A stretch of 64,000 nt of DNA from Terriglobales bacterium (GTDB lineage: Bacteria; Acidobacteriota; Terriglobia; Terriglobales; Acidobacteriaceae): positions 1 through 64,000 of the forward strand of contig DASSIZ010000069.1 of NCBI GenBank assembly GCA_035691485.1. Direction: 5' to 3'. A model generated the notes under the pieces. That model was not told where the DNA came from. It searched no databases and was given only the letters and a program-made list of their open reading frames with translations. Positions within the stretch are counted from its first letter, which is position 1; every line of letters begins with the position of its first letter. Of the stretch, positions 55,750-64,000 are shown piece after piece. Both the position numbers and the translations under genes were made by a program.

Positions 55750-57069
55750 TTAACGCCGCGCTGCTTTGTCCACGCCGCCGGCTTCCGTGACCTTCAACAC
55801 CATCAGCACCTTGTCGTCGGTATGGGTGCCTCCCAGCGAGAAAGCGTTGACCTCTTTGTGCACCGCATCGACGATTTGCTCGGCACTGCCACGGCGATTA
55901 CGGGAAACGGATTCCGCCAGCCGTTCGCTGCCGAACTCCTCTTCCTCGACGTTGCAGGGTTCGGTGATGCCGTCGGTGCAGAGTACAAGCAGGTCGCCCG
56001 CATTCAGCTTGGCGGAGCCGCGCGAGTACTCGGAGTCGGGGAACAGTCCCACCACCGTGCCGCCGGCTTGCAGCAGTTCGTACTCTCCGCTCTCGCCGTT
56101 CACGATGATCGGGGGCACATGTCCGGCATTGATGTAGTGCAGCCGGTTGCGGCGCGTGTCCAGCAGTCCCAGAAAAATGCTAAGAAACTTGCGTGACTTG
56201 GTGTCGTTGCAGATCATTTCGTTCAACGACAAGGCCAGCACTTCCAGCGAGTGCAGGTGGGTGACCAGTGCGTGCAGCGTGGCCTGCAGGTTCGACATCA
56301 CCAGCGCCGACGAGACGCCTTTCCCTTCCACGTCGGCGATCACCAGCAGCAGCGTATCCTGGCCCAGGCTGATGAAATCGTAATAATCGCCCCCGCATTC
56401 AAAGCATGGCATGTTGGAAACCGCCAGCTCGTAACCTTCGAGCACCGGCGGCGCATCCGGCAGCAAGCTGCGCTGGATGCCGCGCGCCATTTCCAGCTCG
56501 CGCTCCATGCGCTGCTTTTCCAGCGCGGCGCGATGCAGGCGGGCGTTTTCCAGCGCCATCGCCATGTGGCCGGAAAGCTTTTCCAGGAAGTCTTGGTCCT
56601 CCGCGGTGAAGCGGCCGTCGATCAACTGGTTCAGCAGCTGGATGACGCCCACGATCTCTCCGCTGCCCTTGTGCCGTATCGGCATGCAGAGCAGCGACTT
56701 CGTGTGATACCCCGTCTTCTGGTCGGTAGTGGGGTCAAAGCACGCCAGCTGGTAAGCGTCTTGGACGTTGATCGGCTGGCCAGTCTGAGCGACGGTGCCG
56801 GCCACTCCCACGCCGAAGGGCATGCGGATTTCCTGCTTCTCCAGGCCCATGGCGACGATCGACCAGATTTGCCGCGCGTCTTTGTCCACCAGGAACACCG
56901 TGCCGCGATCGGCATTGACCTCGGCGCGCGCGATTTTCAGGATCAACTCCAGCAGTTCCGCCAAGTCGAGGGTGGAATTCAGCAGGCGGGTGGCCTCGAA
57001 CAGCGCCGAGAGCTGCTGGATTGTCTTCTGGTACTGGCCGGCGGTGGCAACAGGGGAATCCAAGGTCAC
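55750..57069 (-). CDS. GAF-PP2C (RsbU-type) serine phosphatase
   Basis: The 439-residue protein has a GAF sensor domain (about 35-180; GVGVAGTVAQTGQPINV), a linker helix typical of PP2C-SIG enzymes (MARGIQRSLLP) and a SpoIIE/RsbU phosphatase domain (about 220-430; GGDYYDF, DVEGKGVSSAL and CTDGITE with the metal aspartates). It presumably dephosphorylates an anti-sigma-antagonist in a partner-switching module, triggered by a small ligand or redox signal at the GAF domain. No rsbV/rsbW gene is adjacent. Confidence 0.9.
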   Translation of the reverse strand: MTLDSPVATAGQYQKTIQQLSALFEATRLLNSTLDLAELLELILKIARAEVNADRGTVFLVDKDARQIWSIVAMGLEKQEIRMPFGVGVAGTVAQTGQPINVQDAYQLACFDPTTDQKTGYHTKSLLCMPIRHKGSGEIVGVIQLLNQLIDGRFTAEDQDFLEKLSGHMAMALENARLHRAALEKQRMERELEMARGIQRSLLPDAPPVLEGYELAVSNMPCFECGGDYYDFISLGQDTLLLVIADVEGKGVSSALVMSNLQATLHALVTHLHSLEVLALSLNEMICNDTKSRKFLSIFLGLLDTRRNRLHYINAGHVPPIIVNGESGEYELLQAGGTVVGLFPDSEYSRGSAKLNAGDLLVLCTDGITEPCNVEEEEFGSERLAESVSRNRRGSAEQIVDAVHKEVNAFSLGGTHTDDKVLMVLKVTEAGGVDKAARR

Positions 57070-57132
57070 CTTTCCCCGGATGCGCCTGGGGTGCCGCTAC
57101 TATATGCAGGGGCCATGGCGTTGTAAATATCG

Positions 57133-57684
57133 CTATTTGTCGTAATGCAGCAGCGACACCACTTCATGGCCCGACAGCTTCTCGCGCCCCCGCAAGAAAT
57201 CCAGCTCCACAATGAATGCCAGGCTCGCAACCTTGCCCCCGAGGGATTCCACCAGTTGGGTAGTCGCTTTTGCGGTGCCGCCGGTGGCCAGCAGGTCATC
57301 CACGATGATCACGCTCTGCCCCGGCTGGATCGCGTCCTTGTGCACCTCCAGCGTGTCGCTGCCGTACTCCAGTTCGTACGTCCAACGCGCCGTCTCGGCG
57401 GGAAGTTTTTTCGGCTTGCGCACGGGAACGAAGCCGGCGTTCAACCGATAAGCAAGTGCCGGCCCGAAGATAAACCCGCGGGCCTCGATGCCGAGCACCA
57501 GGTCCACTCGCCGCCCGATGTAGCACTGACCCAGGCAGTCCACCAGAGTGGCAAAGCCGAGCTTGTCTTTGAGCAGCGTGGTGATGTCGTAGAACAGGAT
57601 CCCCGGCTTGGGAAAATCGGGGACCTCGCGGATTAACTGCTTCAGGAAATCAGAATCGGTGGGCGCCTTCGTGAGCTGCGGCAT
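57133..57684 (-). CDS. apt: adenine phosphoribosyltransferase
   Basis: The 183-residue enzyme has the PRPP loop [14 protein letters not shown] (around residue 122) and the APRT-typical [14 protein letters not shown] near the N-terminus and EARGF around 65. It salvages adenine to AMP. ATG 57684 is preferred over GTG 57690: GGGAG lies 7 bases upstream, and its first base is the last base of the acyP stop (TGATG), so translation is coupled. Confidence 0.95.
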   Translation of the reverse strand: MPQLTKAPTDSDFLKQLIREVPDFPKPGILFYDITTLLKDKLGFATLVDCLGQCYIGRRVDLVLGIEARGFIFGPALAYRLNAGFVPVRKPKKLPAETARWTYELEYGSDTLEVHKDAIQPGQSVIIVDDLLATGGTAKATTQLVESLGGKVASLAFIVELDFLRGREKLSGHEVVSLLHYDK

Positions 57685-57986
57685 CACCACGCTCCCTCGA
57701 TGCGAAATGTCTTCAGGCCTTCGACCGGCTGGGCCTCGGATTCCTCGACCTCGTCCACCCGCGCCGCGCGTGGCCCCTGCTGCAGCTTCCGCCGCAGATT
57801 CGACAACTGCTCGCGCGTGCCGGTGGCAAGCACTTCCACGTTCCCGTCAAAGGTATTGCGCACCCAGCCATACACGCCCAGCACGTGCGCCTCGCGCTCC
57901 ACGAACCAGCGGAAACCCACCCCCTGCACGCGGCCTCGAACCATGTAACGGCGGGTCTGAAGCGACGACTTGGTTTCGGATGACAT
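57684..57986 (-). CDS. acyP: acylphosphatase
   Basis: The 100-residue protein has the acylphosphatase signature [13 protein letters not shown] with the catalytic arginine, and [13 protein letters not shown] with the catalytic asparagine. It hydrolyses carboxyl-phosphate bonds such as in acetyl phosphate. ATG 57986 is the family start; the open frame extends to 58133 over a heptamer array, which is not coding. Its stop overlaps the apt start. Confidence 0.92.
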   Translation of the reverse strand: MSSETKSSLQTRRYMVRGRVQGVGFRWFVEREAHVLGVYGWVRNTFDGNVEVLATGTREQLSNLRRKLQQGPRAARVDEVEESEAQPVEGLKTFRIEGAW

Positions 57987-58003
57987 GCGGAACACAAACA
58001 ATT

Positions 58004-58079
58004 TCCGATTGTCGATTGCCGATGTCGATTTCACCATCCGTCGCGAACATCGACAATCATCAATCGGCAATGTATCAAG
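58004..58079. repeat. paired inverted heptamer arrays
   Basis: Left units tccgatt, gtcgatt, gccgatg, tcgattt (58004-58031) face right units gaacatc, gacaatc, atcaatc, ggcaatg, tatcaag (58045-58079) of opposite sense, able to fold as an imperfect hairpin. The right array covers the efp stop codon (58075-58077 on the minus strand). Confidence 0.85.
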
Positions 58080-58635
58080 CTCTCGAGAGATACGCTCCCT
58101 CGCTGGTATCGACGCGAATTTTTTCGCCTTCATTGATGAATGGCGGGACCTGCACGATCAGCCCGGTTTCCGTCTTGGCCGCCTTGGTGACGTTGGTGGC
58201 GGTGGCGCTCTTCAGCCCGGGTTCGGTCTCGACCACGGTCAATTCCACCGTCTGCGGCAGTTCCACGCCCACCGCCTTGCCGTCAAAGAACTCGACCTGG
58301 ATTTGCAGGTTGGGAATCAGGTAGTCCACCGCGTCGCCGAGGATGTCCCGGGTGAGGTGCGTTTGCTCGTAATTTTCCGTGTTCATGAAGTAGTAGGCGT
58401 CGCCGTCGTTATAGAGGTATTCCATCTGCACCTCGTCCACGGTGACCTTGTCGATAGCATCGCCGGAACGGAAGCGGTATTCGAACATCGCTCCCGTACG
58501 CAGGTTGCGCAGCTTGGCCTGGATAAACGCCCGCAGGTTTCCGGGCGTGCGGTGCTCGACGCTGAATACGCCATGCAGGTCGTTGTTGTGCTTGATCACC
58601 ATCCCCGGGCGCAGTTGGGTGGCTGGAATCGCCAT
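58075..58635 (-). CDS. efp: elongation factor P, Asn-tip variant
   Basis: The 186-residue protein is a full-length EF-P with three beta-barrels (KOW-like domain 1, middle OB, C-terminal OB ending in VDTSEGAYLSRA). EF-P frees ribosomes stalled on polyproline. The tip loop, which carries the modified lysine K34 or arginine R34 in model species, reads TPGNLRAF, with asparagine N33 at the equivalent place; the lysine/EpmA and arginine/EarP routes cannot apply directly. ATG 58635 has AAGGAGA upstream; the frame to 58917 is not coding. Confidence 0.92.
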   Translation of the reverse strand: MAIPATQLRPGMVIKHNNDLHGVFSVEHRTPGNLRAFIQAKLRNLRTGAMFEYRFRSGDAIDKVTVDEVQMEYLYNDGDAYYFMNTENYEQTHLTRDILGDAVDYLIPNLQIQVEFFDGKAVGVELPQTVELTVVETEPGLKSATATNVTKAAKTETGLIVQVPPFINEGEKIRVDTSEGAYLSRA

Positions 58636-58961
58636 GCTGATACGTCTCCTTAGAATTCTTCTGATGGAAGGCGGAAACCGGCGGCGGGAGCGCCGGTTGG
58701 TCAGCATCGACCTCAGCCCTCGCAAGGCAAACAGTTGATTGTACCTTAGCGCCCGGGAGCTTGGAAATTCCGGCGGCTTCTCCACAGCACTATTTCGTTT
58801 CCGGACAACCCCATCGGCGCGTCCCTTTCTAAGATTATTAGGCTCAAAACAGACGTATAAGGGTGCGCCAGTGACCGAGCCGCGTGCCCAAACCAGGCGC
58901 AAGCGCCGGGCGTACAATCACAGGTTGCTATGACGCTGGGTATTCGACAAGTGAGGTGCGA
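58636..58961. promoter_or_regulatory. 326-base divergent region between efp and the YtxH gene
   Basis: Promoters for both divergent genes should lie here. A tacaat (58913-58918) upstream of the YtxH gene could be a -10 element, but no matching -35 is clear. No repeat array or long hairpin is seen, apart from the efp ribosome site near 58646-58652. Confidence 0.35.
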
Positions 58962-59285
58962 ATGACGGACTACGAGCATTTTGGTGACTATCAGCCTTCG
59001 GACCGCAGTTCGGTGGGGCTCGCCATTACCTTCCTGTTTATCGGGTTGGGTGCGGGTGCCCTGGCCGCGCTGTTGTTCGCCCCCAAGACCGGCAAGCAGA
59101 TGCGGCGTGAACTCCGGCGCAGGTACAAGGACGCGCGCGACGTGATTGACGACCTGCAGGAGCAGGCCGGCGACGTGATCGAGAAGGGCTCGGAATGGGC
59201 CAGCAATGCCAAGGAGTGGGCCAATACCGCCAAGGACACGGCCAAGGAGAAGGTCGCTCCCTTCGCCAAGGCAGTGCGAAAGTAG
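58962..59285 (+). CDS. YtxH-domain membrane protein
   Basis: The 107-residue protein has one transmembrane helix (GLAITFLFIGLGAGALAAL, about 19-37) followed by LLFAPKTGKQMRREL, the YtxH/general-stress signature, and a long amphipathic helix (about 50-105) rich in Asp, Glu, Lys and Ala repeats. Such proteins are stress-induced in other bacteria and may act at the membrane. ATG 58962 has GAGG upstream. Confidence 0.82.
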   Translation: MTDYEHFGDYQPSDRSSVGLAITFLFIGLGAGALAALLFAPKTGKQMRRELRRRYKDARDVIDDLQEQAGDVIEKGSEWASNAKEWANTAKDTAKEKVAPFAKAVRK

Positions 59286-59316
59286 GTTCCAGTTCCGCTC
59301 GTTCGGCGAAAACGAA

Positions 59317-59350
59317 AAGCGCGGGCTCATACCCGCGCTTCGTTCTTCTT
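59317..59350. terminator. bidirectional Rho-independent terminator
   Basis: The 9-bp stem aagcgcggg (59317-59325) / cccgcgctt (59332-59340) has a T-rich flank on both strands (cgttcttctt on plus; ttttcgtttt on minus). It lies between converging genes and can serve both. Confidence 0.8.
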
Positions 59351-59361
59351 GTCGATTCGCT

Positions 59362-60252
59362 TCAGTAGAGCCGGAAATTTACTTCGATGTTGATCTGCAC
59401 CGCGACTGGCTGCCCGTCTTTGCGCGCGGGCTCGAATTTCCAGGTCCGCACCGCCTCAATCGCTTTTTCGTCCAATCCCATGCCCAGCGTGCGCTGCACT
59501 TTGATGTCGCGCGGCCGGCCGTCAGGTCCCACTACCACCCACAGCACCACCGTGCCCTGGTATTTCGCCTTCCGCGCCTCTTCTGAATATTCGGGATCCG
59601 GTTGATAGAGCACGCGCGGAGCGCTCACTCCGCCGCCCACTCGATACGGCCCGCCGCCGATGCCGCCGCCCCAACCTGGTCCCACGCCTGGGCCGCGGCC
59701 CGAGCCAACTCCGCCACCGCTACCGCTGCCGATTCCTCCGCCGCTTCCCGGACCATTCGACGGCGGCCCCAATACGTTGGAAAGCGGATCGCCCAACTGC
59801 CCTGTTTGCGGCAGCTTGATCTCCGGCGGCACGACAACCGTGGGTTCCACCGGAAGCTTGGGATCGGGATTGCGGATCACCACTGCGGGAGGCGTGAACT
59901 GTTCGCGCGCCAGCTTGGGCAACGCGCCCTTGGATGCTGCCAGCTTGTCGCCGTCGCCTCCGCCGCCGCCACCGCCCGCCTTGGTCGATGAAGGCGGCAG
60001 GATGTAGGGGCTGATGTCGGTCACTACGCCCGTTACCGTTGCCTTGATTTCCTGGCGATGGCTGACCACGAACGAGGTCGAGATCAGCAGCACTGCCGCC
60101 ATCAACGTGTGCAGGAGAAAAGAGACAAGAAAGTTCGTCGGCTTGGTGCCGTAGGTCGAATACTCCAGCCCAAACAGTGCGGGCATGAAGTCATGCGACT
60201 CGGCCCCCGCAGGATGCTTCACCGGTGCTTTACCGACAGCAGGAACGGGCAT
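59362..60252 (-). CDS. tonB: TonB-family energy transducer with glycine-rich linker
   Basis: The 296-residue protein has an N-terminal cytoplasmic part, one membrane helix (about 42-65; FLVSFLLHTLMAAVLLIST), a periplasmic linker and the TonB C-terminal domain (about 208-296; PDPEYSEEARKAKYQG, VVGPDGRPRDI, VRTWKFEPA). The linker is glycine/serine-rich (two tracts around 93-100 and 165-200) instead of the usual proline-rich rod. With ExbB/ExbD, not found here, it would power outer-membrane receptors such as the Oar-like protein. Confidence 0.88.
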   Translation of the reverse strand: MPVPAVGKAPVKHPAGAESHDFMPALFGLEYSTYGTKPTNFLVSFLLHTLMAAVLLISTSFVVSHRQEIKATVTGVVTDISPYILPPSSTKAGGGGGGGDGDKLAASKGALPKLAREQFTPPAVVIRNPDPKLPVEPTVVVPPEIKLPQTGQLGDPLSNVLGPPSNGPGSGGGIGSGSGGGVGSGRGPGVGPGWGGGIGGGPYRVGGGVSAPRVLYQPDPEYSEEARKAKYQGTVVLWVVVGPDGRPRDIKVQRTLGMGLDEKAIEAVRTWKFEPARKDGQPVAVQINIEVNFRLY

Positions 60253-60340
60253 GCTTCCTCAATAAGTATAGACCTGATTCTGCCACAAAGGTTTCAGAAA
60301 ACTTGCTCCCCCACCACCTGGGTGGCATATCCCACGGTCC

Positions 60341-61336
60341 TTAATGGAATACCGAGGCGAAGAAGGAACGCACTTTGCCGAAAAATCCCGTCCTCTTCCT
60401 GGGCGCTTCCTGGGCAATCTCACCCGCCTTGGATAGTTTCTGTGATTGCTTCCGGCCCGACCGTTGTGGCGGGGCGGGGGTCAGCGCAAATGGCGCCGCC
60501 GAGGTAAACTTCAACTCGGCCATCTGTTCCAGAGGAGCGGGTAGCGGCTCCTCCGCGCTGAATACAAACGGAGCGTCCACCTCCACGTGGACCTCTTGCG
60601 GCGTGGCAGCGGGAAGCGGGGCCGTTGGTGAAGCCGGCTGCGTCAGGGGAATCGACAGCGACGGAGGCGGCGGGGCCGACCGCAAGTCCGCGATCTTCGG
60701 AATCTCCAAGGGTGGCGCCGCCGCACGCATCACCGGCGCCGGTGCTGGACATCCGCAATCAGAGATGACGTGATACATGTTGGCGAGCTTGCCGCGCTCA
60801 AACACCACCTGCTCGTCCGCGCCCACCTGGTAGGTGCCGTCGCCCATCAGCTCGGAAACCATAATCGGTGCGGAGTTGTTGGCCAGCGGACGAATGCAGG
60901 TGTTGCCGCGCGCGTCCGAGCCGATGGCTATGTGAATGTTCCCGGGCCCGGCAAGCATGATGCGAAAGTCCGGCGTGATGATTGCGTCCCCGGCGGCGCC
61001 GGCGGCCAGCGAATAATCTGTTTCCACCGCGCCGCTGTTCATCCCCACCATCAGTCCATCGCGTGCGCTGCTGAGGGAAAGGCTGGTGCGCGGGCAGATG
61101 CGCACGTTGCCGCCTCGCGTCAAACGCAATAGCGCAACCGCCTGGCCTGCGCCGACCGAAGCCCCGCTCATCACCTGCATGCCGCTGCTGGCCAGTTGTA
61201 CGGCGCCAGTGACGCTGGCGTCCGAGGCGTATATCTCCCCGATGGGTTTCTGCGCCTGCTCCTGCGCCGCAGCCGGGTTCAGCATGGCTGCGGCAACCAA
61301 GGCAAGGCTGCTCGCCAGCAATCGAAGGAGAGGCAT
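60341..61336 (-). CDS. secreted FecR-like protein with proline-rich tail
   Basis: The 331-residue protein has a signal peptide (1-24), a beta-rich FecR-like part (about 35-190; GQAVALLRLTRGGNVRICPRTSL-like region and DAIITPDFRIML) with DCGCPAP after it, then a low-complexity proline/alanine stretch (about 200-275) and a basic C-terminus. The FecR-like fold usually transmits signals or binds surface polymers, but no sigma-factor gene is near. I regard the family call as tentative. It shares orientation with tonB, 88 bases downstream. Confidence 0.6.
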   Translation of the reverse strand: MPLLRLLASSLALVAAAMLNPAAAQEQAQKPIGEIYASDASVTGAVQLASSGMQVMSGASVGAGQAVALLRLTRGGNVRICPRTSLSLSSARDGLMVGMNSGAVETDYSLAAGAAGDAIITPDFRIMLAGPGNIHIAIGSDARGNTCIRPLANNSAPIMVSELMGDGTYQVGADEQVVFERGKLANMYHVISDCGCPAPAPVMRAAAPPLEIPKIADLRSAPPPPSLSIPLTQPASPTAPLPAATPQEVHVEVDAPFVFSAEEPLPAPLEQMAELKFTSAAPFALTPAPPQRSGRKQSQKLSKAGEIAQEAPRKRTGFFGKVRSFFASVFH

Positions 61337-61424
61337 TGCCGCTATGGTAAACGGGTTTGGGGTGGAAACGGAAGTGAGCCGACTCGTTGCCTGGACTCTA
61401 GCTCGTCAACCACCCGGCCGGAGC

Positions 61425-61748
61425 CTAGGGCTCGGCAAGAAACTCGTAACGTTCAATGACGGCGGCGATTCCGACTCGCCCGCCCGGGTCCTGCGGCTCT
61501 ACTCGCACCACTTTGCCCTTGCAATGAACGCGGATGCTCTCCGTCAGCGTGATCTCCGGAGGCAGCGTGAGGGTAAACTCGATGTCCGATCCTTCCGTGA
61601 CACTGGAATCCAGGTAAAAGCAAATGCCGCGCGCGCTGACGTCCCGGGTGTGTGCCGTTTTTTCACCCGCGTCGCTGAACTTGACCGTTACCGGAAGCCG
61701 CAGGGAGAAACGCCGGGTTGAACGCTGTTCCCTTTGGGGTTGAGCCAT
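61425..61748 (-). CDS. PilZ-domain protein
   Basis: The 107-residue protein is a stand-alone PilZ domain. The c-di-GMP-binding arginines are in RSTRRFSLRLPV near the N-terminus, and the D/NxSxxG element reads DVSARGICF around residue 37-45. It probably binds cyclic-di-GMP and acts on another protein. ATG 61748 is the family start. The function of the partner is not visible from the neighbours. Confidence 0.87.
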   Translation of the reverse strand: MAQPQREQRSTRRFSLRLPVTVKFSDAGEKTAHTRDVSARGICFYLDSSVTEGSDIEFTLTLPPEITLTESIRVHCKGKVVRVEPQDPGGRVGIAAVIERYEFLAEP

Positions 61749-61902
61749 GGGTACCCTCCGCAGGCGTAAGCATCTCTTCGGGCGGTCAAACTGTCAAGCA
61801 TTTCGACAGATTACCGAAGCTGTACCAGGGCCCAATCTGCGGCATGTACCAAAACCGGCAGGCTCGGCGTTTTGCGGCTTTCCGGCCCGCCAATCCGCCG
61901 TT

Positions 61903-62478
61903 TTAGAGTTGCAGGAAGTTACGAAGAATCTCTCGCCCGTGTGCGGTCAGCACGCTTTCCGGGTGGAACTGCACGCCTTCGACGGGATACTGCTTGTGGC
62001 GCAGCCCCATGATGACGCGCTTGCCATCCTGGTCCATGGTGTGCGCGCTGACCTCCAATTCCTCCGGCAGACTGTCTTCCGAAACGATCAACGAGTGATA
62101 GCGCGTCGCCTGCATAGGCGAAGGAATTTTTGCGAACACGGTGCGGCCGTCGTGCTCGATCTGGCTGGTCTTGCCGTGCATCAGGTGTGCCGCCCGCACC
62201 ACTTTGCCGCCGAAGGCCGCGCCAATCGCCTGATGTCCCAGGCAGACGCCCAGCACCGGAACCTTGCCGGCGAAGTGCCGGATCAATTCGATGCTGATTC
62301 CCGCCTCTTGCGGCGTGCATGGCCCCGGCGATACCACGATGTGGGAAGGATGCAACGATTCGATTTCCGCGGGCGTAATCTGGTCGTTGCGGCGCACCTC
62401 AACCTCCTGCTCCATCTCGCCGAGATACTGGACCAGGTTGTAAGTGAACGAGTCGTAGTTATCGAGTACAAAAATCAT
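61903..62478 (-). CDS. glutamine amidotransferase, anthranilate/aminodeoxychorismate synthase component II
   Basis: The 191-residue class I amidotransferase has the N-terminal [14 protein letters not shown], the nucleophile cysteine in GVCLGHQ and the His-Glu pair in FHPES. It supplies ammonia to TrpE or PabB; the two cannot be separated by sequence, and neither partner gene lies in the window. trpG or pabA would be the gene names. ATG 62478 is preferred over 62505. Confidence 0.93.
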   Translation of the reverse strand: MIFVLDNYDSFTYNLVQYLGEMEQEVEVRRNDQITPAEIESLHPSHIVVSPGPCTPQEAGISIELIRHFAGKVPVLGVCLGHQAIGAAFGGKVVRAAHLMHGKTSQIEHDGRTVFAKIPSPMQATRYHSLIVSEDSLPEELEVSAHTMDQDGKRVIMGLRHKQYPVEGVQFHPESVLTAHGREILRNFLQL

Positions 62479-62691
62479 TTTCGAAACGAGCCCGGTTGCT
62501 GCCATTCAACCCTGCGTTCTTTCATTCCGAGCAGCAAACGTATTTCCAATTTAATCATACGACCTGGCTGCACTGCGCCGTGGTCCTTTGTCGTGTATAG
62601 GCGTTCTGTTCCAGCGCCATGGGTTTACAAGCGTAGTACCCCGCTCTGGATCCCGCTCCGATCCGTGGTACGCTGCCCTGCAATACGCCTG

Positions 62692-64000
62692 ATGAGCACC
62701 CGCACCGCATCGCTGGAATGCCCGCCGACGCAGGTACTCTCCCCTGTCAGTCGGCCGCGCCGGAGTCCCTGGCTGCGCTCGCCGGCTTTCTGGATGGTGG
62801 TGGTCGCCTTCGCGGTGCGTATCGGCTTCATGCTCGCCGCCCGCACCTACCTTTTCGATGCCTACCGCATCGATGAATACTCCTACCACAACGAGACCAC
62901 CAGCATCGCACGCTCGATTGCCGAGGGCCGCGGCTTCAGTTCCCCCTTCAGCGCTGATTACACCGGGCCGACCTCCTGGATCGCGCCAGTCTATCCGTAT
63001 CTTTGCGCGCTCTTCTTTCGCTGCTTTGGCGTCTTCAGCACCAAGGCCGCGATCGCGTTGATATTGCTGCAAAGCTTGATCTCGGCGCTCACTTGTGTGC
63101 CCATCCTCGGCATCGCGAAACGAACTGTCGGACCTCGCGCCGGGATCCCTGCCGCGCTCTTGTGGGCCATCTTCCCGTGGTTCAGCAAGTGGGCCGTGTG
63201 CTGGATCTGGGAAATCAGCCTCAGCACGCTGTTGTTTGCGTGTTTGTTCTGGTACGCGTTGCGCCTCGCCGAACCGGCATCATGGAAGCTGTGGCTTGGC
63301 TTCGGAGCGCTTTGGGGGTTCGCGCTGCTGGTAAACCCGGCCCTGCTGACGCTGCTGCCTCCGTCACTGGTGTGGTGCGCATATCAAATGCGTTCACCAG
63401 AGCGCGCGTTCGCTCTCGAACCTGCCCAGGTGTGGTGGCAACAATGGACGAAACACGCCTTGGTCGCCGCCGCAGCCTGCCTACTGGTGATCTCGCCATG
63501 GCTGGTGCGCAATCGCGTTGTCCTTGGCCAATGGGCTTTCGTGCGCGGTAATTTCGGCTTTGAATTCTGGCTGGGGAACGCGCGTTATGCCACTCCGCGT
63601 GGTTGGATCAAGCAGCATCCTATGGGCAACGCCGCGGAACTGCAGCGCTACCGTACCATGGGCGAACCCACCTACGTCCGGTCGAAGCTGCGGGAGGCGC
63701 TGTCCGCGGTTCGCGAGAATCCAAGCCGAGCCATCCATACCACCGCCCAGCGCGTGGCCTACTTCTGGGACGGCAGCGCCATGGGGTATCGGCCGCAGGT
63801 CGTCTGGTACTGGCTGCCGTGGAGTTTTGCCTGGTTCAGCTTCCTGCTCCTGCCCTCGATGCTGTTCGCGATCCTGCGGCGGGTCCGCGCCTGGCCTTTG
63901 TTCTTCGCCGTTTTGCTGCTCTATCCCATCCCCTATTACATCACCTACAGCCAGGTGCGCTATCGGCATGTGCTGGAACCGCTCATGCTGTTGCTGCTGG
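62692..64000 (+). CDS. GT39/ArnT-like membrane glycosyltransferase, C-terminal end missing
   Basis: From ATG 62692 the frame stays open to the window edge (436 residues). It has about nine hydrophobic helices and a first periplasmic loop with acidic residues (YRIDEYSYHNETTSIARS; D and E near residue 65) as in polyprenyl-phosphate-sugar-dependent glycosyltransferases of the PMT/ArnT superfamily. It probably moves a sugar from a lipid carrier to an extracellular acceptor. The ribosome site is weak; the first 25 residues are polar. The gene continues outside the window. Confidence 0.75.
   Translation, partial: MSTRTASLECPPTQVLSPVSRPRRSPWLRSPAFWMVVVAFAVRIGFMLAARTYLFDAYRIDEYSYHNETTSIARSIAEGRGFSSPFSADYTGPTSWIAPVYPYLCALFFRCFGVFSTKAAIALILLQSLISALTCVPILGIAKRTVGPRAGIPAALLWAIFPWFSKWAVCWIWEISLSTLLFACLFWYALRLAEPASWKLWLGFGALWGFALLVNPALLTLLPPSLVWCAYQMRSPERAFALEPAQVWWQQWTKHALVAAAACLLVISPWLVRNRVVLGQWAFVRGNFGFEFWLGNARYATPRGWIKQHPMGNAAELQRYRTMGEPTYVRSKLREALSAVRENPSRAIHTTAQRVAYFWDGSAMGYRPQVVWYWLPWSFAWFSFLLLPSMLFAILRRVRAWPLFFAVLLLYPIPYYITYSQVRYRHVLEPLMLLLL

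Noticed and set aside
58636-58917. N-terminal extension of EF-P
   Set aside because: The family starts at ATG 58635, which has AAGGAGA; the extension has no similarity to EF-P and is arginine-rich untranslated sequence.

Overview
This is a GC-rich bacterial chromosome window that best fits an acidobacterium, probably class Terriglobia. That placement is an inference from gene content: a large Oar-like TonB-dependent receptor with an N-terminal carboxypeptidase-like domain, an alternative complex III (Act) operon joined to a caa3-type oxidase with an A2-type (YSHP) subunit I, and GTP-dependent PEP carboxykinase. I see no tRNA, rRNA, CRISPR array, phage or insertion sequence. The window is almost fully coding, with 54 genes supported.

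Layout. 1-10.4 kb (+): the tail of a four-helix-bundle gene, then a co-directional cluster of tricarboxylic-acid enzymes: an FMN glutamate-synthase-like protein, a degenerate HD protein, MmgE/PrpD, a one-chain homoaconitase-like hydratase, an isocitrate/isopropylmalate-type dehydrogenase, a CitD-CitE fusion and CitF. 10.4-16.4 kb: Oar-like receptor, EamA permease, secreted DUF1326 protein, PhoU-like protein. 16.4-29.3 kb (-): one respiratory operon, read actA-B-C-D-E-F, a small membrane protein, SCO, then oxidase subunits II, I, III, IV; it moves electrons from quinol to cytochrome c to oxygen. 29.7-38.8 kb: TPP enzyme, aldehyde dehydrogenase, tyrS, dut, purN, amidohydrolase, purM and a 45-residue membrane protein. 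39-50.3 kb: an ADP-forming acyl-CoA synthetase/GNAT fusion, a transglutaminase-TPR protein, a duplicated FN3 protein, a lipid kinase, sppA, an HU/IHF protein, pgeF. 50.5-64 kb: pckG, a DUF4139 protein behind a strong leader hairpin, alcohol dehydrogenase, a GAF-PP2C phosphatase, apt/acyP, efp, YtxH protein, tonB, a FecR-like secreted protein, PilZ, trpG/pabA and a truncated GT39-like membrane glycosyltransferase.

The most unusual feature is between the genes. At least a dozen intergenic gaps carry short, slightly degenerate tandem arrays with a strict period of 7 or 8 bases. The unit differs from gap to gap. Many arrays run into the stop or start codon of the neighbouring gene, and several are paired as inverted arrays able to fold into long hairpins. 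They resemble in design the heptanucleotide STRR repeats of filamentous cyanobacteria. Two further dispersed families (perfect GC-rich palindromes and ACTGATRAAC/GCTGAT elements) are also present.

The second point of interest is the tricarboxylate cluster, which pairs a fungal-type homoaconitase-like enzyme and a dehydrogenase with an altered substrate loop with a CitD-CitE fused citrate lyase, but without citC, citX or citG nearby. Its true substrate is open.
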